Below the pieces are notes generated by a model that had not been told where the DNA came from, searched no databases, and saw only the letters and a program-made list of their open reading frames with translations. From NCBI RefSeq assembly GCF_021533195.1, contig NZ_JAJNKB010000005.1, positions 124,001-188,000 of the forward strand: a DNA stretch of 64,000 nt, read 5' to 3'. A program made the position numbers and the translations under genes. Source of the DNA: Portibacter marinus. GTDB taxonomy: Bacteria > Bacteroidota > Bacteroidia > Chitinophagales > Saprospiraceae. Position 1 is the first letter of the stretch. Each line of letters opens with the position of its first letter. Of the stretch, positions 53,313 to 63,358 are shown one piece after another.

Positions 53313-56300
53313 ATGAAGAATTGGACTCATATCATCTTTTTAGCCGTCAATTTGTGGATAGGATACCAAATCATAGACTTTCATTATGCTGAAGCATTGG
53401 AGACTCAAGAGCTCACAGAAACGGAGAAAAAAAACAGGGGCAAAAAGGGTGAAAATTTCCATCAACCGAAAGCTGATGCACCTGAAATGTATGGTATTAT
53501 TGATCGACAACTGAGAACACCACTTGACGTTGTTGTGCCGGAGTATCCTGAAAATTACTTAGCCAAAGAATACAGAAAAGCGAAGAAAAATGCTTCTAAG
53601 AAATATTTAAGAAACGAACTCAATTTTATTTCTAGAGGACCCGCTAATATAGGTGGTAGAACACGCGCCATATTGGTTGACCCTAGAGATGAGACCAAAA
53701 ATACATGGATTGCCGGATCTGCAAGTGGAGGTGCCTGGAAAACGAAAGATGCCGGCAAAAGTTGGAGCAATATCAGTTCGGATTTTACATCCTTATCTAC
53801 AAATACTTTAGCAATGTCTCAGAATAACCCGGATATTATTTATGCAGGTACCGGAGAACATTTCGTTGATGATACAGATGGAAACGGCCTTTGGAAGTCA
53901 GAAGATGGTGGTCAAAGTTGGCGCCAAATTGCCTCGCCAGAACAGTATGATGGATTTAAGAATGTTGCCCGAATCGTGATCGATCCTTCTGATGATGATG
54001 TCGTCCTCGTGGCTACTTCCAATAGCTGGTGGGTGGAAACCAATGATTATGCCATTTGGAAAAGCGTAGATGGTGGTGAAAGTTTTACCCGAAAATACAC
54101 TTCTGAGCTAGGCCGGGTGGATGATCTTAATGCTAATCCGGAAAATTTTAATACCATCTATGCCGCTCTACGAGGTTATGGGGTTATTAAGAGTTTGAAT
54201 GGTGGTGAGACATGGTTTGAGCCTGGTCCACCATTACCTGGAGTTGGACGAGTAGAAATAGATGTTTCTCATGTGGATACCTCAAGAGTTTGGGCTTCAG
54301 CGGAAGGTGGACCCTCAGCTGCTGGTTCAACCGTCTTTCTGAGTATCGATGGTGGTCAGACGTATTCACCGTTAAACGCTGAAAATGAAGAAATTAATTA
54401 CCTGGGAGGTCAGGGTTGGTATGATAATATCATTACAGCGCATCCTTTTAAAAAGGAAGAAGCTTATGTAGGTGGTGTCAATTTATTCAAAGTCTCGGTG
54501 ACTGGTACAGGTGATGTCTATACGGACTTGAGGGTAGAACAAGATGGAACCAGGTCTTTTTTGACCTTTATTACTGGGACCAATTTTCAATCAGAAGCTC
54601 GCATTCCGGAAGAAGAATGGAAATCAGTCGAGGTCAGATTTGGACAGGGTAGCCAAAAAGCTTATCGATTTACCGTTGGTGGTCAAGGTGCTGGAGTTCC
54701 ATTCGGTAATTATGTTTATGAAGATTATGTTGACGTACCATTTACGGTTTTTGATACGGAGAGTGGAGAGCAACTTGCCGTTTCTTTCAGGGACCAACAA
54801 GACGATGGTGAATGGAACTTGCTTCCATCCAACACTTCTGATGATCCCTCTGATGATTCAAGAGATTATATTTTTATCCACGATGCTCCATATACGGAGG
54901 ACCCCATTCCAGAAATAGCACAGGTTGGAGGAACGGAGTTTCGTTTGATGTACTTTATTTGGCCTGCGTTGCAAGATGATGCTGACATTGAACAAAACAA
55001 TTACCCTGAATCCGAACTTAAAATTACAGTTTTCGAAGCTACTGCTTTTGAATCAGCAACAACCGTGCTGGCCGACGCTTATGGGAGCTTTAATGGCATC
55101 AATAATTTTTCAGCAGAAAATTTTATCAATCATGAGGGTTTACATCCAGATCACCATAACCTCTTAATCATAATTGAAAGTGAGGAAGAGCAAACCTTTA
55201 GATTGTTATCCGCGAACGATGGTGGTGTATACATAACAAAAGTGAGTGAAGATCCGGGATCCAATGAGGGTGACTTTATTTATGGAAGTTTCGGATACAT
55301 TACTTCCCAGTTTTACGGGGCAGATAAAGCTCCGGGAGAAAATCGTTACATCGGAGGTATGCAGGACAATTCCACATGGTTCACACCTCAGGGTGTGGAA
55401 GCTAATACCACAAGTAAATATCTATTGGCTTTTGGTGGTGATGGATTTGAATCGATATGGAATAATGCCAATCCAAATCTGATTATAGGTGGGGCACAAT
55501 TCAATAGTTTTCAACGATCATTGGATAACGGTAAAACTTGGATCAGAGCACTGGACAGTTTAACTGAGGGTGGACCTTTCATTTCCAGACTTGCAAACTC
55601 AAAGAGATATCCTAATCGACTGTTTACAGTAGGACCATCTGGTGTGTGGAGAAGTGAAAACTTTGGAGGAGAGTGGCAATTGACAGAAATACCGGAGGGA
55701 TGGAGTTTTAGTAATTCTGCGGATGTTGAAGTTTCTCATGCGGATTCGAGTGTCATATGGGCCGGAGGTTTCTTAGGTGAGGAACGCAGGGTTTTTGTAT
55801 CCCGCGATAATGGCCTGAGTTTTAACCCGGTCAGTAACTATGATGGGGTTACATTGGGTTCGGTCTCAGGAATAGGGACACACGCAAGCGATCCCTCTAT
55901 AGCCTATTTGCTTTTTTCATTTTCAGGTAGACCCAAAGTTTTAAAGACTTCCGACTTTGGTGAGACATGGACCGATATTTCAGGTTTTGCAGAGAATGAC
56001 GGTGTCTCAAGCAGAGGCTTTCCGGATGTGGCAATTCAATCTTTGCTGGTCTTCCCTAATGATACAAACCGCATTTGGGTGGGTTCAGAGATCGGAATCA
56101 TTGAATCATTGGATGATGGCCTGAGTTGGAATCTACTACAAAGCAATATGCCTCCTGTATATGTCCACGAGTTTAAAATACAGGATGACCAGATAGTGAT
56201 GGCTACTTATGGAAGAGGCATCTGGACAGTGGAAATAGATGGAATTGAACAAAATTATATCTTAGATCCTTCCGTGACCAGAGCTACACAGGACCTGACA

Positions 56301-57314
56301 GAAGGGCTGACCATAGATTACTATTTACCTACTGAATATGATTCGTCAAGAATTATAGTCAATGAAAGTTTGGTGAAAACGGTCGGGCCTAATGAGAAAG
56401 GGGGCTTTGAAGAAAGAGTACTTATTAGTGGATTAGAAGGCGAAGTCGTTATTGAAATCGAGTCATTTATAGGTGACGAGGTAAGAAGCTCAATGCCATA
56501 TATCATTCAAGTTTTCATCCCCGGCGAAGTGACAAAACAATATGAAAATGATTTTTCTAATCTGAATAGAGCTGATGAATTTGTTGGAGGTAATTTTAGG
56601 TTTGCCCTTATTGACGGTTTTGCTGAACCAGCACTACATTCTGACCATCCCTATGTGAATGCCACAGATTATATTCATACATTAACCATCCCTTTCCTGC
56701 TATCTTCTGAAACCAACAATGAATTACAATTCAGAGAGGTTGCCATTATTGAACCCGGTGAAGAAGGTTCAGTTTTCGGGGATACTGATTTTTGGGATTA
56801 CGTGGTTGTAGAAGGCAGCCAGGACGGTCAACAGTGGACTGCGCTTTCACGCGGATATGATTCCAGAGCCGATGAGGCCTGGTTATCAGCATTTAATAAT
56901 GAAGAAGCGATCACAGATGATCTTTACAGAATTCGGAACATTAGATTAGAAAACACTTATGAGATTGGCGATACCATTCTAGTGCGTTTTCGTTTGCATG
57001 CAGATCAGTTTTTAACCGGATGGGGATGGGCGATTGACGACCTTGAGATTGGCGATGTAACCTCAAATGTCAGTGATGTTTATACAGTGAAGAAAGTATC
57101 CATTTTTCCCAATCCTGTTTCAACTGTTTTAAATTTGGAGGTCCAGCAGAAGCTTCTGCAACCAATGGTCAGCATAATAGATTTAAGTGGAAGGGTAGTT
57201 TTGAGAACTGACAGCTACAAACATGTGAACGTTAGTGATCTAAGAAGTGGAACATACTTTCTGAATATTGCGGACGGTGACTTTAGGCAAACCATTAAGT
57301 TTATCAAAATTTAA
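53313..57314 (+). CDS. Large BNR/sortilin-like repeat protein with T9SS sorting domain
   Basis: A 1333-residue secreted protein with an N-terminal signal anchor (MKNWTHIIFLAVN), a beta-propeller region of BNR/Asp-box repeats (WKTKDAGKSW, WKSEDGGQSW, WKSVDGGESF, FLSIDGGQTY and, in the second half, TSDFGETWTD and ESLDDGLSW), interrupted by an inserted beta-rich domain between about 400 and 650, and a C-terminal T9SS type A sorting domain (SIFPNPVS to IKFIKI). It should be exported by the type IX system to the cell surface or outside. ATG 53313 starts the signal; an ATG at 53265 lies within crtA. The binding target or enzyme activity is unknown. Confidence 0.85.
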   Translation: MKNWTHIIFLAVNLWIGYQIIDFHYAEALETQELTETEKKNRGKKGENFHQPKADAPEMYGIIDRQLRTPLDVVVPEYPENYLAKEYRKAKKNASKKYLRNELNFISRGPANIGGRTRAILVDPRDETKNTWIAGSASGGAWKTKDAGKSWSNISSDFTSLSTNTLAMSQNNPDIIYAGTGEHFVDDTDGNGLWKSEDGGQSWRQIASPEQYDGFKNVARIVIDPSDDDVVLVATSNSWWVETNDYAIWKSVDGGESFTRKYTSELGRVDDLNANPENFNTIYAALRGYGVIKSLNGGETWFEPGPPLPGVGRVEIDVSHVDTSRVWASAEGGPSAAGSTVFLSIDGGQTYSPLNAENEEINYLGGQGWYDNIITAHPFKKEEAYVGGVNLFKVSVTGTGDVYTDLRVEQDGTRSFLTFITGTNFQSEARIPEEEWKSVEVRFGQGSQKAYRFTVGGQGAGVPFGNYVYEDYVDVPFTVFDTESGEQLAVSFRDQQDDGEWNLLPSNTSDDPSDDSRDYIFIHDAPYTEDPIPEIAQVGGTEFRLMYFIWPALQDDADIEQNNYPESELKITVFEATAFESATTVLADAYGSFNGINNFSAENFINHEGLHPDHHNLLIIIESEEEQTFRLLSANDGGVYITKVSEDPGSNEGDFIYGSFGYITSQFYGADKAPGENRYIGGMQDNSTWFTPQGVEANTTSKYLLAFGGDGFESIWNNANPNLIIGGAQFNSFQRSLDNGKTWIRALDSLTEGGPFISRLANSKRYPNRLFTVGPSGVWRSENFGGEWQLTEIPEGWSFSNSADVEVSHADSSVIWAGGFLGEERRVFVSRDNGLSFNPVSNYDGVTLGSVSGIGTHASDPSIAYLLFSFSGRPKVLKTSDFGETWTDISGFAENDGVSSRGFPDVAIQSLLVFPNDTNRIWVGSEIGIIESLDDGLSWNLLQSNMPPVYVHEFKIQDDQIVMATYGRGIWTVEIDGIEQNYILDPSVTRATQDLTEGLTIDYYLPTEYDSSRIIVNESLVKTVGPNEKGGFEERVLISGLEGEVVIEIESFIGDEVRSSMPYIIQVFIPGEVTKQYENDFSNLNRADEFVGGNFRFALIDGFAEPALHSDHPYVNATDYIHTLTIPFLLSSETNNELQFREVAIIEPGEEGSVFGDTDFWDYVVVEGSQDGQQWTALSRGYDSRADEAWLSAFNNEEAITDDLYRIRNIRLENTYEIGDTILVRFRLHADQFLTGWGWAIDDLEIGDVTSNVSDVYTVKKVSIFPNPVSTVLNLEVQQKLLQPMVSIIDLSGRVVLRTDSYKHVNVSDLRSGTYFLNIADGDFRQTIKFIKI

Positions 57315-57871
57315 TGGCGAAAGCAGTTGGTGGTGTGATCGTTTACCATGCCACAAGCCTGCATGTATGCATAACAGATGGTGCTACCTACAAATTTGAA
57401 TCCTCTTTTTTTCAAATCTTTAGACATTTGATCGCTTATTTCAGTTTTTGCAGGAACTTGTGAAAGGCAAATCCACTGATTAAGAATAGGTTTATGATCT
57501 ACAAACTGCCAAATGTAAGCATCAAAACTTCCAAACTCTTTTTGAACATCAAGAAAAGCAAGTGCATTGCTGATCACAGCGTTGACTTTGAGCTTGTTTC
57601 TTATGATTCCGGGATCATTTAGAAGTTGGCCAATTTTTTCATCGTCATAAGTGATGATTTTTTCAGCATCAAAATGGTCAAAAACTTCTTGATACCGTTT
57701 CCTTTTTTTCAAGACGGTAATCCAACTTAATCCTGCTTGTGCTCCTTCCAGATTAAGCATTTCGAATAGAAGCCGATCATCGTGGACAGGAACGCCCCAT
57801 TCCTTATCGTGATACTCGATGTATAATGGATCCTCCGATACCCAACCGCATCTTTTTCTCTCTACAGCCAC
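57311..57871 (-). CDS. tag: DNA-3-methyladenine glycosylase I
   Basis: Tag removes 3-methyladenine from alkylated DNA. The 186-residue protein has the family pattern RCGWVSEDPLYIEYHDKEWG near the start, LEGAQAGLSW with the catalytic Glu, and a Cys/His end (STICYAYMQACG..NDHTTNCFRH) that binds zinc. The start is GTG 57871, 10 bases inside the upstream nitroreductase gene; no ATG is available before the core. It ends 4 bases inside the convergent giant T9SS gene. Confidence 0.93.
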   Translation of the reverse strand: MAVERKRCGWVSEDPLYIEYHDKEWGVPVHDDRLLFEMLNLEGAQAGLSWITVLKKRKRYQEVFDHFDAEKIITYDDEKIGQLLNDPGIIRNKLKVNAVISNALAFLDVQKEFGSFDAYIWQFVDHKPILNQWICLSQVPAKTEISDQMSKDLKKRGFKFVGSTICYAYMQACGMVNDHTTNCFRH

Positions 57872-58434
57872 TCCACCTTATTTTCAATTGATGTTCTTTC
57901 AGAGGTATAAACCGCATCCTTCATGAAACCCATATAAAATAAACCCAGACATTTTTCTCCTTCTTTTAAATTTAAAAAACCACCCAGGTCCTCAATAGAT
58001 TTTGGTGTTGACCAATAAGATCCAATTCCAAGAGTTGTGCAAGTCAGCCACATATTTTGTACGGCGCAAGCCACTGCGGCGATTTCTTCCCATTCCGGTA
58101 CCGATTCATTAGGATCTCTTTTCATGCAAATCGCAATCACAGCAGCGGATTTTAGAACTTTCTTTTTTGTTTTCTTCAGCTTCATGGATGAAAAGTCCTC
58201 GGAAGGTGTATGGCTTTTATAGTGATCGACTAAAAACTCTGCAAGTTCTGACTTCTTCTGTCCTTTCAGTATTTTAAATCTCCAAGGTTCTGTTTTTCTA
58301 TGTGTGGGTGCCCAATTGGCATTATTTAGAATATCACGAATCACTTCGTCTTCAATTTCTTTGTCCTCGTACATTGGAGGAAATACTGATCTTCTCTCTT
58401 GTATAATCCGGGTTATGGTCTCAAAATCCGACAT
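57862..58434 (-). CDS. Nitroreductase-family flavoprotein
   Basis: A 190-residue FMN-dependent oxidoreductase with the N-terminal ERRSVFPPMY segment, NANWAPTHRKTEPWRF for FMN phosphate contact, and GIGSYWSTPKS, as in the small nitroreductase family. It probably reduces nitro or quinone compounds with NAD(P)H. It overlaps tag by 10 bases and likely forms a two-gene transcript with it; no functional tie is known. Confidence 0.85.
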   Translation of the reverse strand: MSDFETITRIIQERRSVFPPMYEDKEIEDEVIRDILNNANWAPTHRKTEPWRFKILKGQKKSELAEFLVDHYKSHTPSEDFSSMKLKKTKKKVLKSAAVIAICMKRDPNESVPEWEEIAAVACAVQNMWLTCTTLGIGSYWSTPKSIEDLGGFLNLKEGEKCLGLFYMGFMKDAVYTSERTSIENKVEWL

Positions 58435-58481
58435 AATAAAAGTTATTAAAAAAAGGCCCGAAATTCATCGAGCCTGGAAAA

Positions 58482-59141
58482 TTATTGATGGTTTTCTTTT
58501 AGCAATTCTGGATACTTACTTTGAAAGCGTTTCAATCGTGGTATGCTGACAGCCCTGATATAAGACTGATTGGGATTCTTGCGTTCAAAATCCTGATGAT
58601 ACTCTTCGGCATCATAGAATGCTTCAAATGGTACCACTTCAGTTGTGATTGGCCCATCAAAGACATTTTTCTCTTTTAACATGGCAATATATTGATCGAT
58701 GGCTGCTTTTTCTTCTTCATTTTGGTAGAAAATAGCTGATCGATACTGTCTACCTTTGTCAGGACCTTGTTGATTAAGTGTAGTAGGGTCATGAGAACCA
58801 AAAAACACTTTTAGTAAGGTTTCATAGCTGACCACTTCCGGATCGTAAAAAACCTCCACTGCTTCAGCATGATCTGTTCTACCGGCACTTACTTCCGGAT
58901 AAGTAGCATTGCTTGCTTCACCTCCAGAGTATCCTGAAACCACCTCTCCTACACCTTTCACAGATTCAAATATGGCCTCCACACACCAGAAACAACCGCT
59001 CGCAAAGTATGCTGTTTCCAAATCTTCCGGTTTTTCTATGGAAGATTTCTCCTGCTTAGCTGATTTTACCGCCGTTTGTGTATTGCAACTCAATAAACCC
59101 ATCGTAAGAATGAATGGAAGAAGTATTCTATAAATTTTCAT
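58482..59141 (-). CDS. msrA: Peptide methionine sulfoxide reductase A (lipoprotein form)
   Basis: MsrA repairs the S-form of methionine sulfoxide. The 219-residue protein has a lipobox (GLLSC, Cys19) and the catalytic GCFWC at residues 49-53, with Cys50 the nucleophile; later AEYHQDFERKNP is also typical. The lipoprotein signal places it in the periplasm or outer membrane rather than the cytoplasm. ATG 59141 is chosen because it begins the signal peptide. Confidence 0.93.
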   Translation of the reverse strand: MKIYRILLPFILTMGLLSCNTQTAVKSAKQEKSSIEKPEDLETAYFASGCFWCVEAIFESVKGVGEVVSGYSGGEASNATYPEVSAGRTDHAEAVEVFYDPEVVSYETLLKVFFGSHDPTTLNQQGPDKGRQYRSAIFYQNEEEKAAIDQYIAMLKEKNVFDGPITTEVVPFEAFYDAEEYHQDFERKNPNQSYIRAVSIPRLKRFQSKYPELLKENHQ

Positions 59142-59338
59142 CTTTAAATTATTTGACCTTATAACAGATTCTAGATAATTAATGTTTGGATTCCACATTG
59201 CTTTACATTAAAAGATAGCTTAAAAGTTATTCAGCGGACCAGTTCGTTCCCAGTACTGATAAAATTAGGTTAAGAAATGCTTAAACCAGGTAACATCTCA
59301 CAATAATATTCGTTCTAACGTTCAGAAAATCTTTCCGA

Positions 59339-61753
59339 ATGCTTAAAAAACTACTTTTATTTCTGAGCATTACCATTTCCTTTGGTCTTGACGCTCAGGA
59401 AAAACACACCATTTCAGGATACATAAGAGATGCCTCCACCGGTGAAGAACTGATTTCAGCAAACCTATATGAGTCCGGCAATCAAGTAGGAACGGTTTCA
59501 AATCTTTACGGATTCTATAGTATTACACTGCCTGAAGATTCGGTCTACCTAACTTTCTCCTATATAGGTTATCAACCTCAAACCATTGGAGTGTATCTGA
59601 ATCAGGACATTGACCTGAATATCGAATTAGGTGAGTCCATAGCACTTGAAACCGTGGAAATTGTAGCTGAGAATGCGCAGAAAATTGAAGATAAGACGGA
59701 GATGAGTGTCATAGATGTACCCATAGCTCAAATCAAAAAAATTCCTGCTTTATTGGGTGAAGTTGATGTGCTGAAAACCCTTCAATTGTTGCCTGGTGTT
59801 CAGTCGGGTGGGGAAGGGCAGTCCGGATTATATGTCAGAGGTGGCAGCCCGGATCAGAATTTGATCTTACTGGATGGAGTACCGGTCTACAATGCCAATC
59901 ACCTTTTTGGCTTCTTTTCGGTTTTCAACGCAGATGCCATTAAGGATGTCAAACTGACCAAAGGTGGATTTCCGGCAAGGTACGGTGGCAGATTGTCGTC
60001 AGTACTTGAAATCAATATGAAAGAAGGTAATGACAAAGAATATCATGGTTCTGTTACAGCTGGTATCATTTCGTCTAAATTCACATTCGAAGGACCCATT
60101 GTCAAAAATAAGGCTTCATTTATCATTTCAGGCAGAAGGACTTATATCGATATTTTAGCAAGACCTTTAATAACATATGCCCTCAGCCAGGAAGGAGTAA
60201 AAGGAAAATTCGGATACTACTTTTATGACTTAAATGCAAAATTAAATTATAGGATATCAGATCGCGATCGTGTTTTTCTAAGCGCATATACAGGCGATGA
60301 TCGTTTTTATGTTTCGACTTTGGAAGATTTTGAATTAGGGCAAGATTTTTCCAGTGAACAAGAGACCAGATTCAATCTGGGATGGGGGAATATCACGACT
60401 GCAGCCAGGTGGAACCACAGGTGGACCAATAAGTTATTTAGCAACCTAACAGCAACTTATACCAGGTACAATTTCAACACCTTGATTGGCAATAGGTCTG
60501 AAGATATTAATAGCGAGGGTGACGTGTGGAATGGAGAAAGCTTAAGTGCAGGTTACGATTCAGGTATTGACGACATATCGTTGAGGTACGATTTTGACTT
60601 TATACCTCTTCCGAATCACTTTGTCAAGTTTGGAGCTCAAGGGATTTGGCATCAATTCAATCCGGGAATCTTTGATATAGATGCATCTTTTGTCTCAGAA
60701 GGCACACAGGGTATTGCCATAGATACAGCATTCGGTCAAGAAATTGTAAGGTCTACGGAATATAATCTATTTGTAGAGGATGATTACAAGGTCAATGATT
60801 TTATGAAGGTCAATGGTGGTTTGCATTTTAGTGGATTTTCATTGGCCAACACACATTATACCTCTTTGCAACCCAGAATTTCCCTTAATTTCAGATTACC
60901 CGATTCCTATGCTTTAAAAGCGTCCTTTGCTACCATGCGACAATATGTGCAGTATTTGACCAATGAAAATCTGGGGTTGCCATCGGACCAGTGGTTGCCG
61001 ACAACCGACAGAATCAAGCCTCAGGATTCATGGCAGGTGGCCCTTGGGATCGCCAAGACCTTTGGCGCTCAATATGAATTTAGCGTCGAAGGGTATTATA
61101 AAGAAATGAAGAACCTGATTGGATATAAAGAAGGTGCGTCCCTTTTTAATCTTGGAGATTGGCAGGATCAGGTCACCCAAGGTCAGGGAAATTCCTATGG
61201 TGCTGAAGTATTTGTTCAAAAGAAAAAAGGACGACTGACCGGATGGCTGGGATATACACTTTCATGGTCCAACAGGCAATTTGATGATAAGAATTTTGGC
61301 AAATGGTATCCTTTCAAGTTTGATAGAAGACACGATATTTCCATCGTAGGAATATATGAGATTACAAAAAGGATAAGCTTTGCTGCCACCTGGGTTTATG
61401 GAACAGGAAATGCCATAACTTTTGCCGAGTCACTGGTGCCTTCTTTCAATATGTCGAGGTTTGGTGGCAATTCTACCAGATTCATCGAATACTTTAAAGA
61501 GAGAAATAATTTTCGAATGGGTGATTACCATCGGTTGGATATCGGATTTGATTTTACAAGAGAGCGGAAAAGATATACCAGAACCTGGTCCGTAGGGGCG
61601 TACAATGCCTATAGTAGAAGAAATCCTTTCTTTATCAATAGAGAAACCAAGTTTATCGATAACCCCGATGGAAGTTTTGAAACAGAAGAGGTTTTAAGGC
61701 AATATAGTTTGTTCCCCATCATCCCATCGTTAAGTTTAAAACTAGATTTTTAA
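59339..61753 (+). CDS. TonB-dependent receptor with CarboxypepD-like N-terminal domain
   Basis: An 804-residue outer-membrane receptor. After the signal peptide (cleavage near LDAQ) come a carboxypeptidase-regulatory-like domain (TISGYIRDASTGEELI), a plug (YVRGGSPDQNLILLDGVPVY) and a 22-strand barrel to the end. It is of the kind paired with a DUF4249 lipoprotein, and the partner follows by one base. It probably imports a siderophore, peptide or glycan across the outer membrane with TonB energy. Confidence 0.92.
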   Translation: MLKKLLLFLSITISFGLDAQEKHTISGYIRDASTGEELISANLYESGNQVGTVSNLYGFYSITLPEDSVYLTFSYIGYQPQTIGVYLNQDIDLNIELGESIALETVEIVAENAQKIEDKTEMSVIDVPIAQIKKIPALLGEVDVLKTLQLLPGVQSGGEGQSGLYVRGGSPDQNLILLDGVPVYNANHLFGFFSVFNADAIKDVKLTKGGFPARYGGRLSSVLEINMKEGNDKEYHGSVTAGIISSKFTFEGPIVKNKASFIISGRRTYIDILARPLITYALSQEGVKGKFGYYFYDLNAKLNYRISDRDRVFLSAYTGDDRFYVSTLEDFELGQDFSSEQETRFNLGWGNITTAARWNHRWTNKLFSNLTATYTRYNFNTLIGNRSEDINSEGDVWNGESLSAGYDSGIDDISLRYDFDFIPLPNHFVKFGAQGIWHQFNPGIFDIDASFVSEGTQGIAIDTAFGQEIVRSTEYNLFVEDDYKVNDFMKVNGGLHFSGFSLANTHYTSLQPRISLNFRLPDSYALKASFATMRQYVQYLTNENLGLPSDQWLPTTDRIKPQDSWQVALGIAKTFGAQYEFSVEGYYKEMKNLIGYKEGASLFNLGDWQDQVTQGQGNSYGAEVFVQKKKGRLTGWLGYTLSWSNRQFDDKNFGKWYPFKFDRRHDISIVGIYEITKRISFAATWVYGTGNAITFAESLVPSFNMSRFGGNSTRFIEYFKERNNFRMGDYHRLDIGFDFTRERKRYTRTWSVGAYNAYSRRNPFFINRETKFIDNPDGSFETEEVLRQYSLFPIIPSLSLKLDF

Positions 61754-61754
61754 G

Positions 61755-62690
61755 ATGAAAAACACCATTATATTACTACTGGCAATTTTATTTCTATACT
61801 CATGCGAAAGCCTTATCATTAAGGATCTTGAAGTAGAAGATACCGGTTTCGAAAAGCAATTGGTTGTGCAATCTTTTATCGAAGCCAATACGGACTCTAT
61901 AGTAGCTTTGATCTCAGAGAACGAATCCATACTAACACCAATAGACGATATAAAATATTTAGAGAATGCAGATGTACGTATTTTTCATGATGGGCAAGAA
62001 TTTGCCAAATTATCGCAGGAGGCCGACGGCAGATATTATGTTTTTTTAGGCCAACCCATTACGGATAGAGGTGCATACGAAATCAGGGTGTCAGATACGC
62101 CATTTGAAGATGCAAGTGCTATGACCATAGTACCTGAAGACGTTGTCATTAGTAATCTCAAGTTTAAGTTTCAGGCTGGGACCGATCCCTTAGATATGAG
62201 TCCGATCAGTGAGATAAGTTTTACCATTGATGATCCTGAAGGCAAAGACTATTACACCGTAGAGGTCAATGATATTTTTTTGGGCCAGGATACTTTTTTT
62301 AACGGTATAGATACCATCATAGAAGAAAGGTTTTTTGGCGTCTATCCGGCTCCAACACAGTTGGACCCTAGTGTGAGTACATCAGGCTTCTCTAATGCAT
62401 TCATCATCAGTGATGACACATTTGATGGCCAAAAGAAAGAAATAAAACTCCGATTTGTTTTGAATTACTGGACCAGTTCTGACAATTTTGAGGAATTGAT
62501 TAAAAAGTCATTAAATTTCAGGTTCACCACACATTCTGAGGATTCCTTCTTATATGTCACCTCAGTCAACGCTTACGACTCGGCCAGTGATTTCAATATT
62601 TTCGGCGAACCGGTGTCAGTTTATACGAACATCAATAGTGGGTTGGGTGTTTTCGCAGGCAAATCCAGTAAAATATATGATTTTAAATGA
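61755..62690 (+). CDS. DUF4249 lipoprotein partner of the TonB receptor
   Basis: A 311-residue lipoprotein (lipobox LYSCE) of the DUF4249 family, starting with LVVQSFIEANTDSIVALISEN and continuing as beta-rich sequence. In this phylum such proteins are encoded directly after TonB receptors, as SusD-like or receptor-lid partners. One base separates the two genes. It ends directly against the rhomboid gene on the other strand. Confidence 0.85.
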   Translation: MKNTIILLLAILFLYSCESLIIKDLEVEDTGFEKQLVVQSFIEANTDSIVALISENESILTPIDDIKYLENADVRIFHDGQEFAKLSQEADGRYYVFLGQPITDRGAYEIRVSDTPFEDASAMTIVPEDVVISNLKFKFQAGTDPLDMSPISEISFTIDDPEGKDYYTVEVNDIFLGQDTFFNGIDTIIEERFFGVYPAPTQLDPSVSTSGFSNAFIISDDTFDGQKKEIKLRFVLNYWTSSDNFEELIKKSLNFRFTTHSEDSFLYVTSVNAYDSASDFNIFGEPVSVYTNINSGLGVFAGKSSKIYDFK

Positions 62691-63326
62691 TCAGAAAGCA
62701 GAAGCTATTTTACTGATAAATTCGGGTACAATCCCTGGATTAAATAAGATAATAAACAGCATGCCATAAAGTGCACCGTAGAAGTGAGCATCATGCCCAA
62801 TCCTGGTGTCCTGTTTCCTTGCTGCCCAGGAGGAATAAGCCAAATACAAAATTCCGAATATGAAAGCCGGAATATATACCGGAATAAATATGATCCCAAT
62901 ACCCGACATTGGCCTAAACAAAATACTGATAAAAATGACTCCTGACACTGCACCGGATGCTCCTATGGCGCCGTATCCCGGGTTGTCACGGTGTTTAAAA
63001 AAGGAAGGCAAATTAGCCGCGATAATGCATGTCAGGTACATGGCCAGATATAGCAATCTGCCAGGCAATATTCCAAATTGGAACACAAAGTATTCTTCTA
63101 CAATATTTCCAAACATCAGCAAAACATAGACATTGAAAATCAGGTGTGCCCAACCTCCGTGTAGGAAGCCTGAACTGAGCATTCTGTAATACTCCTTGTT
63201 TTTATATTCTGCGTATGGGTAGTGCTTAAATTTTTCGAAAAAACCTCTATCTGAAAATCCTTTGTAAGATATCAATGCGGTTAAAACGATGATGCCGAGT
63301 GTTAGATTGATTTGAATATCATTCAT
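62691..63326 (-). CDS. Rhomboid-family intramembrane serine protease
   Basis: A 211-residue protein with six membrane segments. The catalytic serine is Ser124 in GASGAVSG and the histidine is His181 in DAHFYGALYG, forming the Ser-His dyad; the L1-loop HGGWAHLIFN is also typical. It cleaves membrane proteins inside the bilayer; the substrate is unknown. It is convergent with the DUF4249 gene with no gap. Confidence 0.9.
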   Translation of the reverse strand: MNDIQINLTLGIIVLTALISYKGFSDRGFFEKFKHYPYAEYKNKEYYRMLSSGFLHGGWAHLIFNVYVLLMFGNIVEEYFVFQFGILPGRLLYLAMYLTCIIAANLPSFFKHRDNPGYGAIGASGAVSGVIFISILFRPMSGIGIIFIPVYIPAFIFGILYLAYSSWAARKQDTRIGHDAHFYGALYGMLFIILFNPGIVPEFISKIASAF

Positions 63327-63358
63327 GGTGTAAAGATACGTCAGTTTAAATAAATATA

